Below, in pieces: positions 7,839 through 14,210 of a stretch of 14,210 nucleotides of DNA. The translations under genes were made by a program, and so were the position numbers. The DNA comes from Paludibacteraceae bacterium (GTDB taxonomy: Bacteria > Bacteroidota > Bacteroidia > Bacteroidales > Paludibacteraceae): positions 1 through 14,210 of the forward strand of contig JAGPGR010000016.1 of NCBI GenBank assembly GCA_018055865.1, in the 5' to 3' direction. The notes below the pieces were generated by a model. It was not told the DNA's origin, did no database searches, and was given only the letters and a program-made list of their open reading frames with translations. Within the stretch, counting starts at the first letter, position 1. The number at the start of each line of letters is the position of its first letter.

Positions 7839-8675
7839 TTATTTTGTCATTTTTACGGCTGCCCAGTTGTTTTTTTGATTGAAGTAATCCATCTTCAATC
7901 CATGCTTTACAGCCCCGGATTCAATTATTGAAACATCTTCCGTGTAAAATCCGCTCATATAAAGACAGCCTCCTTCCGAAAGGCAATGGGAGTATGCTGC
8001 CATATCATTCAGTAATATATTGCGGTTGATATTGGCAATAATGACATCGAAATGCATTCCGCGGAGCAGTGACGCATCTCCCAGAAGTACCTGAATATTG
8101 TTCACACCATTCAGTGCGATATTTTCGAGTGAATTTTCTACGCACCAGTCGTCAATATCAATGGCAGTAATGGCAGAAGCTCCTTTCATTGAAGCCAGAA
8201 TGGCCAGTACCGATGTTCCGCAGCCCATGTCCAGAACTGTTTTCCCCGAAAGATCCATTTTCAGAATTTCTGAAACCATGAGCGAAGTGGTTTCATGATG
8301 ACCTGTGCCGAAAGCCATTTTCGGATCAATAATGATGTCGTATTCAAGCTTTGGTATGTCCCGGTGAAATGAGCTGTGAATAATACATCGGTTGTCAATG
8401 ATTATTGGTTTGAAGAAATGCTTTTCCCATTCTTCATTCCAGTTTTTGTCTTGCAGTATTTCCTTCTCGTACCGGATTTCAACCTGGAAAGGAAAATCAG
8501 AAATCTTTTCGTTCGTTGCAGCTTCATCAAAGTCTTTTAGTGGAATGTAGGCATCAAGCCCTGAAGTAGTTGTAACGAAACTTTCAAAGCCAATCTCACC
8601 CAGAAAATCGGCTAAAACGTCGGCAACATAATCCTCTTTGCTGTCAAAACTGAAATGTAGTACTAAATATCTCAT
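7839..8675 (-). CDS. prmA: Ribosomal protein L11 methyltransferase
   Basis: Transfers methyl groups from SAM to lysines and the N-terminus of ribosomal protein L11. The 278-residue product has an N-terminal L11-recognition region (about 1-95), a linker, and a class I methyltransferase domain: DPKMAFGTGHHETT (117-130), the SAM-binding loop VLDMGCGTSVLAI (147-159), the acidic end of strand 2 AIDIDDWCVEN, and ANINRN (214-219) at the substrate site. These match PrmA as found in Bacteroidota. It stands alone on its strand, converging with the histidine kinase gene with a 10-bp gap. The short leader begins at a good promoter box at 8697-8704. Confidence 0.94.
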   Translation of the reverse strand: MRYLVLHFSFDSKEDYVADVLADFLGEIGFESFVTTTSGLDAYIPLKDFDEAATNEKISDFPFQVEIRYEKEILQDKNWNEEWEKHFFKPIIIDNRCIIHSSFHRDIPKLEYDIIIDPKMAFGTGHHETTSLMVSEILKMDLSGKTVLDMGCGTSVLAILASMKGASAITAIDIDDWCVENSLENIALNGVNNIQVLLGDASLLRGMHFDVIIANINRNILLNDMAAYSHCLSEGGCLYMSGFYTEDVSIIESGAVKHGLKMDYFNQKNNWAAVKMTK

Positions 8676-8696
8676 TGTTCTTCAATTTTTAGGGGG

Positions 8697-8723
8697 CAAA
8701 ATTACGAAAAAATTCGTAATTTT
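8697..8723 (-). promoter_or_regulatory. prmA promoter with a palindromic operator-like repeat
   Basis: On the minus strand TAATTTTG (complement of 8697-8704) matches TAnnTTTG exactly, with a weak -33 partner (ACTG) 20 nt upstream. The box is part of a perfect 11-bp inverted repeat, AAAATTACGAA (8698-8708) and TTCGTAATTTT (8713-8723), with a 4-nt centre. The repeat covers the spacer and the -7 box, as a repressor site would. A leader of about 15 nt is implied. Confidence 0.5.
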
Positions 8724-8845
8724 ACAGTCCGAATAGTGGCTGTATCAGTCATTTGTTAAAGTTTTTACTTGCTCTAAAAATGGCATAGTTGTTGATATAT
8801 TTTACATGTATTATGTTTTAATCATCATTTAATCTTTTACGCAAA

Positions 8846-10222
8846 ATGAAACGCTTTTTTATTTTAACTAATTTATTCATTTTTGGTTTGTCGCTGGGTT
8901 TTGCTCAGACAGGCAAAATCATTGACGACATATACGTTACGCCAAATGATGCTCAAATGGTACAGGAGGTGAAAGCGGCAATAAAAACCAAAACGAAAAA
9001 TACTGAAACTCCGCAATCCACCATTTACAGAAATGGTGCCAGGGAGATTGTGTTCATTGACCGCAACGGAAACAGAACAACAGCTGTATCCGATACTGTG
9101 TATGTCGTTGATGGAGAAGTAATAGCCGATTCTATTGTGTATGACAATAACTCGGAGGAAGAAGGCTACTATATCAATGGATTTACCGGCTCAAAATCAG
9201 ATCTGGAATATGCCGAAAGAATCCGCCGGTTTCATAATCCAAAATACACCATAACCATTGCCGACCCTGGATATAACGACATTTATTTTCTGGACGATAA
9301 TTACTGGAACGTTTATGTAGATGGCATGTATGCCACTATTACTCCCACCTGGACCAATCCCTACTGGTTTAATTATCAGTATTCGCCCTACAGCTACAAC
9401 AGCTGGGGCTGGAGAAGCAGTTTGTATTCACCGTTTGGATGGGGAAGCTACTACGGCTGGGGCGGCTATTACGATCCGTGGTACTCTGGTTACTATGGCT
9501 GGGGCGGATTTTATGATCCGTGGTATTCCGGCTATTATGGCTGGGGCTATCCGTATTATGGCGGCTGGGGAGGTTACTACGGTGGTTGGGGATTTCCTTA
9601 CTACGGTGGTTACTTTGGCAGCGGCTGGTATGATACTACCAATCAGACAAGCAGAAGAAATTACGCCGGTGGAAGATCTGTATTTGATTCCGGTACTACA
9701 TCCAGAAGAAATTCTGTGATCAATTCGGCAGCAGGTTCAAGCAGAAGCGGATATACATCCGTGAGTCGTGATCCCTCTGTAGCAGGAAGTCAGCGCACTT
9801 CAGCAGTTACTTCAAGAGGTACCCGGTCGTCCTACTCACCGGATGTGGATACACGTATGAGAACCGGTTCGGTAAGATCTGCCCAGGACTGGAACAACGT
9901 ACGCAGCAACAGCTCCCGAACTTATTCTACACCTGCAGCCGGCGAAAGATCGTCTTCGGTTATCAACCGTACAAATCCAGCAACCAGAAGCAGTTCTGTA
10001 AATCAGGGTTCAGGTCGTACATACGATTCGCGCAGCTCTTCAGCCACTACACCTTCACGCTCTTACGATAGCAGCTCGAGAAGCACTACTCCTGCTTACA
10101 CACCAGCTCGTTCTTACGATTCAGGCAGCTCCAGAAGCAGCGGTTCCATTTCAAGCGGAAGCAGTTCATCCGGTAGCAGCAGTGGCGGTAGCCGTTCATC
10201 TGGAGGCGGAGGAAGAAGATAA
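8846..10222 (+). CDS. Exported Gly/Tyr/Trp-rich repeat protein with Ser/Arg-rich tail
   Basis: A 458-residue protein of unknown function. The signal peptide is clear (FILTNLFIFGLSLGFAQ, cleavage after A20). Residues about 21-165 form a more ordinary domain with DREIVF-like short strands (e.g. REIVFIDRNGNRTT, SDTVYVVDGEVIADS) and a run ending YWNVYVDGMYATITPTW. Residues about 168-265 are almost entirely Gly, Tyr, Trp, Pro and Ser, including two 14-residue units YYGWGGYYDPWYSG and YYGWGGFYDPWYSG. The tail (about 270-458) is Ser/Arg/Thr-rich and low in complexity, ending SSGGGGRR. I recognise no catalytic motif. The composition suggests an envelope or surface structural role, which is inference. 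It is 94 nt upstream of a FadL-like gene on the same strand, with no clear terminator between them. Confidence 0.85.
   Translation: MKRFFILTNLFIFGLSLGFAQTGKIIDDIYVTPNDAQMVQEVKAAIKTKTKNTETPQSTIYRNGAREIVFIDRNGNRTTAVSDTVYVVDGEVIADSIVYDNNSEEEGYYINGFTGSKSDLEYAERIRRFHNPKYTITIADPGYNDIYFLDDNYWNVYVDGMYATITPTWTNPYWFNYQYSPYSYNSWGWRSSLYSPFGWGSYYGWGGYYDPWYSGYYGWGGFYDPWYSGYYGWGYPYYGGWGGYYGGWGFPYYGGYFGSGWYDTTNQTSRRNYAGGRSVFDSGTTSRRNSVINSAAGSSRSGYTSVSRDPSVAGSQRTSAVTSRGTRSSYSPDVDTRMRTGSVRSAQDWNNVRSNSSRTYSTPAAGERSSSVINRTNPATRSSSVNQGSGRTYDSRSSSATTPSRSYDSSSRSTTPAYTPARSYDSGSSRSSGSISSGSSSSGSSSGGSRSSGGGGRR
9449..9532 (+). repeat. Two tandem 42-bp coding repeats
   Basis: Repeat 1 (9449-9490) and repeat 2 (9491-9532) encode 14-residue units that differ in one residue (Y to F). 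A partial third copy (YYGWG) begins at 9533, followed by looser WGGYYGGWG and PYYGG units. Most DNA differences between the copies are at third codon positions, so the units are kept at the protein level. Confidence 0.85.
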
Positions 10223-10316
10223 TACTTAAACTGATTCCATTCATTTATACATTTTATCATTTTTTACAATCACAATTTTTTCTCATATACATTTTAATTA
10301 TTAATTCACAAAAACA

Positions 10317-11831
10317 ATGAAAAAAAACATAGTTGCTGTTCTGTTTTTAAGTGTTAGTCTGTTGGCATCTGCTCAGACAGAATATGATGCATTGAGACTT
10401 TCGCAGACCGATATAAACGGAACAGCCCGATATATGAGCCTTGGGGGTGCCATGGGAGCTTTGGGCGGCGATGCTTCAGCTATTAAAGACAATCCGGCCG
10501 GACTTGGCGTGTACAGAGGTTCTGAAATATCAGGAACATTAAACCTGGCATTAAGCAACACTCAGCCCATAGAATGGTACAGTGGAAAAACCACACAGGA
10601 TGGAAGTTCAAAATTGACATTCAACAATGTATCGTACGTGATGACAATGCCTGTAAAAGAAGGCAGAAGTCTGGTAGGTTCCAATTTTTCATTTTCCTAT
10701 CAAAAAATCAACGATTATAATAAGTCCTTCAGGATAAACGGCAATAACTCTCAGCGGTCATTCACCGATTATTTAGCCGCTTTTTCAAGTCCGAATCCGC
10801 CTATAGTAGGTGATGTGTCTTATGACAATTATGATATGCCATGGCTTACCGTTTTAGGATTTGATGGATACCTCATTGATATTGACGGACAGAATTTCAC
10901 GTCAGTACTTGGTCAGGGCGAGCAGGTGACTCCTTCTTATCTCATGAATCAGTTCGGTTCGTTGAGTGAGTTCTCATTCGGCTGGGGTGGAAATTACAAC
11001 GACAATCTTTTCATCGGGGCAAGTTTGAATGTTCGCAACCTGGATTATTCACTTTCATCCACCCTGAGCGAGAACTTTGGAGAAGGCGGAGGTTTTGATC
11101 TGGTGAATAAACTTTCACAAAGCGGTGTAGGTGTCAATGCAAAATTAGGTGCCATTTATCTTCCTTCTAATTATCTGAGACTGGGTGTGTCGGTGCATTC
11201 TCCTTCAATAACCTACATTTCAGAAGAAAGTTATGCCGATATGTATTCGGATTTAATTCCGGAGGAAGATCAATACCCGGCCGAAACACCGGTTAATGCT
11301 CAGTCGTTTAACCTCTGGAGTCCCATGCAGTTACAGGCAAGTGTAGCTTACCTGTTCGGAAAATCGGGGTTGATTTCTGCAGAATATAATTTTGTGAATT
11401 ACCGGGGTGCCCGATTCCAGACAACCACCAACAGTGTGCAGAATTTCGGAGATATCAACTTGGCTATGAAAGATGTGCTGAACAATGTACACGTATTCAA
11501 AGTTGGTGCCGAAGTAAAAGCTACTCCAAACTTGTCTTTGCGTGCCGGATATGCTATGATGACACCTGCGGTCAATCAGGATTATGAATTCGGCAAATTG
11601 CTGGTACGTAACTCTGTGAATACAAATACAGAGTATTTTGATCAAAAATACAATACAAGCTTTCTTACCTTTGGGCTTGGATACCGGGAAGCTACCTGGT
11701 TTATCGATTTGGCTTATGCACTGAGAAATCAGATGGAAGATTTTTATCCCTATCAGGACATAGCTTTGATGCCGGCATTAATTGATAATAAAACTCACAA
11801 CATTGCCTTAACGCTGGGATTGCGAATGTAA
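10317..11831 (+). CDS. OmpP1/FadL-like outer membrane beta-barrel protein
   Basis: A 504-residue outer membrane protein. It has a signal peptide (MKKNIVAVLFLSVSLLASAQ, cleavage after A19). The N-terminal region RYMSLGGAMGALGGDASAIKDNPAGLGVYRGSEI contains the glycine-rich hatch and the NPAG motif typical of the OmpP1/FadL/TodX family, in which hydrophobic compounds cross the outer membrane. The rest alternates short amphipathic beta strands and loops (SFGWGGNYNDNLFIGASLNVRNL, LRAGYAMMTP), ending with the strand NIALTLGLRM. Bacteroidota homologues are often labelled hemin receptor or hypothetical, so the substrate should be left open. It follows the Gly/Tyr/Trp-rich gene, may share its transcript, and ends at a strong terminator. 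Confidence 0.85.
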   Translation: MKKNIVAVLFLSVSLLASAQTEYDALRLSQTDINGTARYMSLGGAMGALGGDASAIKDNPAGLGVYRGSEISGTLNLALSNTQPIEWYSGKTTQDGSSKLTFNNVSYVMTMPVKEGRSLVGSNFSFSYQKINDYNKSFRINGNNSQRSFTDYLAAFSSPNPPIVGDVSYDNYDMPWLTVLGFDGYLIDIDGQNFTSVLGQGEQVTPSYLMNQFGSLSEFSFGWGGNYNDNLFIGASLNVRNLDYSLSSTLSENFGEGGGFDLVNKLSQSGVGVNAKLGAIYLPSNYLRLGVSVHSPSITYISEESYADMYSDLIPEEDQYPAETPVNAQSFNLWSPMQLQASVAYLFGKSGLISAEYNFVNYRGARFQTTTNSVQNFGDINLAMKDVLNNVHVFKVGAEVKATPNLSLRAGYAMMTPAVNQDYEFGKLLVRNSVNTNTEYFDQKYNTSFLTFGLGYREATWFIDLAYALRNQMEDFYPYQDIALMPALIDNKTHNIALTLGLRM

Positions 11832-11851
11832 TACATCTAAATAATACTAAG

Positions 11852-11882
11852 AAAAAACCAGGTCACAGGATCTGGTTTTTTT
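11852..11882 (+). terminator. Strong Rho-independent terminator after the FadL-like gene
   Basis: AAAAAACCAGGTC (11852-11864) pairs with GATCTGGTTTTTT (11869-11881) around an ACAG loop, with one G-U pair, followed directly by T residues. It is placed 20 nt after the stop codon. Confidence 0.88.
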
Positions 11883-11911
11883 GTGTGTTTACCCGAAAAG
11901 AAGTACCTTTG
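11880..11911 (+). promoter_or_regulatory. prfC promoter
   Basis: TTTG (11880-11883), 20 nt, then TACCTTTG (11904-11911): an exact fit to TTTG-N20-TAnnTTTG. Transcription should start around 11917-11919, about 200 nt before the prfC start codon. The -33 box lies in the T-run of the preceding terminator. Confidence 0.75.
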
Positions 11912-11917
11912 CCGTCT

Positions 11918-11986
11918 TTTAATTTGGTTAACGAGGCTGGCTCAGAAATAAGAATAACCTGCCAGGGCAGGCAAGCACAAATTAAA
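11918..11986 (+). ncRNA. Candidate structured element at the 5' end of the prfC leader
   Basis: A 9-bp stem TTTAATTTG (11918-11926) with CAAATTAAA (11978-11986) would close a 51-nt domain right at the predicted transcript start. Inside, CCTGC (11959-11962 and neighbours, within 11958-11963) can pair with GCAGG (11967-11971). Alternatively CTGGC (11937-11941) can pair with GCCAG (11961-11965). The two inner pairings exclude each other, as in a switching RNA. It matches no riboswitch class I can recognise. Confidence 0.35.
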
Positions 11987-12024
11987 CCAATGAATGTAAA
12001 CTTATAGATATTAAAAATCATTGT

Positions 12025-12087
12025 ATGTCAGCTGTATACGATATGAAGAATAATGAAATTTGCGTTCAAAAATCTCTTTTTGTTTAA
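12025..12087 (+). CDS. Possible 20-codon upstream ORF in the prfC leader
   Basis: ATG at 12025 to TAA at 12087 encodes MSAVYDMKNNEICVQKSLFV, ending 34 nt before the prfC start and in a different frame. There is no Shine-Dalgarno support and no recognised family. It could be a leader peptide or chance. Confidence 0.15.
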   Translation: MSAVYDMKNNEICVQKSLFV

Positions 12088-12121
12088 TCTTATTAATCTC
12101 ACCACTATTTATATTAAAACG

Positions 12122-13696
12122 ATGTCATTACAAACAGAAATACTCCGTCGCAGAACATTCGCCATCATCAGTCACCCGGATGCCGGTAAAACAACTTTAA
12201 CAGAAAAATTACTGCTTTTCGGAGGTGCCATACACATAGCCGGAGCTGTAAAGTCCAATAAAATCCGAAAAACAGCTACATCGGACTGGATGGAGATAGA
12301 GAAGCAGCGCGGAATATCCGTTGCTACTTCGGTAATGGGATTTGAATACAAAGATTACAAAATAAATATACTCGATACGCCCGGTCACCAGGATTTTGCT
12401 GAAGATACGTATCGTACGCTTACGGCTGTAGATAGTGTAATTATAGTGGTCGATGGCGCCAAAGGGGTGGAAACCCAAACGCGCAAACTGATGAATGTAT
12501 GCCGCATGCGCAATACACCCATCATTATTTTTGTGAATAAAATGGACCGGGAAGGCCGTGATCCTTTTGATTTGATGGATGAACTGGAAGCGGAGCTTGG
12601 TATCAATGTACGGCCGTTGAGTTGGCCTATCAGCATGGGAATAACCTTCAAGGGGGTATATAATTTTTACGAAAAGAATATGCAACTGTACACGCCGAAC
12701 AAGCAATCCATCAGCCAATCGGTGGAAATTGAGGTGAACAGCACTGATTTGGACAAAAAAGTGGGTGAGAAGGATGCAGCCAAACTGCGTGAAGACATGG
12801 AACTGATAAACGGTGTATATTCGGATTTTGACAAGGATTTGTATTTGAAAGGAAATCTGGCACCGATATTTTTTGGCAGTGCATTGAATAATTTCGGAGT
12901 GAAAGAATTGCTGGACTGTTTTGTGGAGATAGCTCCCTCGCCCAGACCTGTACAGACCATTGAGCGGGTCGTTTCCCCCAACGAAGAAGCTTTCAGCGGT
13001 TTTATCTTCAAGATACACGCCAACATGGATCCTAATCACCGGAGCTGTATCGCTTTTGTAAAGATTTGTTCCGGAAAATTTGAAAGAAATGTAAACTACA
13101 AGCACGTCCGCAACGGGAAAATGATGCGTTTCTCCAGCCCAACAGCTTTTATGGCCCAAAAAAAGGAAACGGTGGACGAAGCATTCGCCGGTGACATAGT
13201 CGGACTGCCCGATACCGGAAATTTCAAAATAGGAGATACATTGACTTCAGGCGAGGAGTTACATTTCAAAGGAATTCCGAGTTTCTCTCCCGAAATGTTC
13301 ATGTATCTGGAAAATGCCGACCCGATGAAATCCAAACAGTTGGACAAAGGCATTAATCAGTTGATGGACGAAGGAGTTGCTCAACTATTTGTCAATCAAT
13401 ATAATAACAGAAAAATAGTTGGAACCGTAGGTCAGCTTCAGTTTGAGGTAATTCAGTATCGGTTACTGCACGAGTACGGTGCTCAGTGCCGTTGGGAGCC
13501 TATTTCGCTTTTCAAAGCTTGCTGGATTGAAAGCGACAATGCTGTGGAACTGGATAATTTCAAAAAACGAAAAATGCAATATATGGCCAAAGACAAAGAG
13601 GGAAGAGATGTATTTATGGCCGATTCCAACTATGTACTGCAAATGGCTCAGAACGATTTCAAAAATATAAAATTTCATTTTACATCCGAATTTTAA
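12122..13696 (+). CDS. prfC: Peptide chain release factor 3 (RF3)
   Basis: A translational GTPase that removes RF1 and RF2 from the ribosome after peptide release. Its 524 residues compare with 529 in E. coli. The G domain is complete: P-loop SHPDAGKTT (17-25), DWMEIEKQRGISVATS covering switch I (RGIS at 63-66), DTPGHQDFAEDTYR (from 85), NKMD (139-142) and SWPI for G5. Later regions match RF3: SGFIFKIHANMDPNHR in domain 2, and QLMDEGVAQLF and VGQLQFEVIQYRL in domain 3. The start MSLQTEILRRRTFAIISHPD agrees with RF3 proteins, which begin about ten residues before RRTFAIISHPDAGKTT. The in-frame ATG at 12053 would add 23 unrelated residues and is rejected. It has its own promoter and a long leader, and a gene for an exported protein follows after 24 nt. 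Confidence 0.97.
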   Translation: MSLQTEILRRRTFAIISHPDAGKTTLTEKLLLFGGAIHIAGAVKSNKIRKTATSDWMEIEKQRGISVATSVMGFEYKDYKINILDTPGHQDFAEDTYRTLTAVDSVIIVVDGAKGVETQTRKLMNVCRMRNTPIIIFVNKMDREGRDPFDLMDELEAELGINVRPLSWPISMGITFKGVYNFYEKNMQLYTPNKQSISQSVEIEVNSTDLDKKVGEKDAAKLREDMELINGVYSDFDKDLYLKGNLAPIFFGSALNNFGVKELLDCFVEIAPSPRPVQTIERVVSPNEEAFSGFIFKIHANMDPNHRSCIAFVKICSGKFERNVNYKHVRNGKMMRFSSPTAFMAQKKETVDEAFAGDIVGLPDTGNFKIGDTLTSGEELHFKGIPSFSPEMFMYLENADPMKSKQLDKGINQLMDEGVAQLFVNQYNNRKIVGTVGQLQFEVIQYRLLHEYGAQCRWEPISLFKACWIESDNAVELDNFKKRKMQYMAKDKEGRDVFMADSNYVLQMAQNDFKNIKFHFTSEF

Positions 13697-13720
13697 CACC
13701 CAATCTCCAGTTTCTCATCT

Positions 13721-14210
13721 ATGAAAAAAATAATAGTAAGTGCCGTTTTGTTACTTATCAGTAGTGTTTTTTTTGCTCAGGAAAAACGTGATAAACTCAT
13801 TCCGGTCGATTTGTTATTCGGCCATAAGCGGGTAAATTTATCATTTTCGATGAATAAAACGATTGACGGAAATTTCAGATTTATGAATTCCACCTCTGCT
13901 GCTGCCTATTACGATTATAAGCAGGGCAAAACCGAAATGGTCTCCACGAGTTCGCTGGTGTATCAGTTTCACAAGAATGTAGGTGTTTCAGGTGGAATGC
14001 AGTATCATTTTGCCAAGGGATTTATTCCGAATGTTGCCGTTCATTTTTCGCATGCAAATCCTACCTGGCTGCTATCACTTACACCTTACTACAACTTTAT
14101 GCCCTGGAACAGCATGGAGGCAGCTGGATTAGTGGAATTCAAGCCTGTTTTAAGTGAAAATTTACGACTTTTCACACGTATTCAGGGTTTTTACTCTCAC
14201 GATCTGGAGA
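13721..14210 (+). CDS. Probable outer membrane beta-barrel protein, N-terminal 163 codons (partial at right edge)
   Basis: Translation from the ATG at 13721 gives a signal peptide (MKKIIVSAVLLLISSVFFAQ, cleavage after A19) and a mature part of alternating amphipathic strands: KRVNLSFSMNKTI, TEMVSTSSLVYQFHKNVGVSGGMQYHF, IPNVAVHFSH, WLLSLTPYYNFMPW, LRLFTRIQGFYSH. This is the pattern of a small outer membrane barrel. I do not recognise the family and see no catalytic motif. The frame stays open to the edge. It starts 24 nt after prfC with no terminator between them, so it is likely in the same transcript. Confidence 0.8.
   Translation, partial: MKKIIVSAVLLLISSVFFAQEKRDKLIPVDLLFGHKRVNLSFSMNKTIDGNFRFMNSTSAAAYYDYKQGKTEMVSTSSLVYQFHKNVGVSGGMQYHFAKGFIPNVAVHFSHANPTWLLSLTPYYNFMPWNSMEAAGLVEFKPVLSENLRLFTRIQGFYSHDLE

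Noticed and set aside
9449..9620. Possible CRISPR-like or mobile repeat
   Set aside because: The units are directly adjacent, in frame and 42 bp long, coding for protein repeats with no spacers.
9321..9719. Ala/Gly/Thr-rich plus-strand frame inside the repeat gene
   Set aside because: It is an out-of-frame reading of the repeat-rich region, where composition keeps several frames open; no signal peptide or start support.
12053..12121. N-terminal extension of RF3 (hydrophobic, 23 residues)
   Set aside because: RF3 proteins start close to RRTFAIISHPD; a membrane-like extension on a soluble GTPase is unlikely, and the bases are better seen as leader.
12209..13159. Long open frame (316 codons) on the minus strand within prfC
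   Set aside because: It is wholly antisense to a clearly conserved RF3 gene and its translation is Tyr/His/Ile-rich with no recognisable motif.

Overview
The window looks like ordinary chromosomal sequence from a member of the Bacteroidota, most likely the order Bacteroidales. Four things point there. Signal peptides end in A-Q (…FAQ, …SAQ). Promoter boxes fit the Bacteroides pattern TTTG-N20-TAnnTTTG. Shine-Dalgarno sequences are mostly absent. The gene content is typical, including a DUF4783-like gene joined to nadC and a very long multi-pass histidine kinase. No rRNA, tRNA, insertion sequence, CRISPR array, phage gene or defence island is visible, and base composition shifts little from gene to gene.

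Left part (1-3551, all minus strand): the N-terminal 377 codons of UDP-glucose 6-dehydrogenase, running off the left edge; a cytidylate-kinase-like protein with an unusually strong Shine-Dalgarno sequence; then a DUF4783-like secreted protein and nadC, which overlap by 4 nt. The kinase gene and the nadC unit each end in a hairpin terminator, and the two hairpins are nearly the same sequence.

Middle (3552-8675): rlmH (23S rRNA methyltransferase) runs rightward and overlaps a 1208-codon histidine kinase gene with at least ten membrane segments. prmA (ribosomal protein L11 methyltransferase) converges on the kinase gene, with only 10 bp between the stop codons.

Right part (8676-14210, plus strand): a secreted protein with a Gly/Tyr/Trp-rich repeat core and a Ser/Arg-rich tail; an OmpP1/FadL-like outer membrane barrel; a strong terminator whose T-run also provides the -33 box of the next promoter; an approximately 200-nt, apparently structured leader; prfC (peptide chain release factor 3); and, 24 nt after it, the start of a probable outer membrane beta-barrel gene cut by the right edge.

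Two loose themes are visible: ribosome modification and translation (rlmH, prmA, prfC) and the cell envelope (ugd, histidine kinase, the Gly/Tyr/Trp-rich protein, FadL-like protein, last barrel). I found no clear new biological system. The most useful leads are the structured prfC leader, the leader and Shine-Dalgarno sequence of the kinase-like gene, the repeat-rich exported protein, the DUF4783-nadC coupling and the large orphan sensor kinase.
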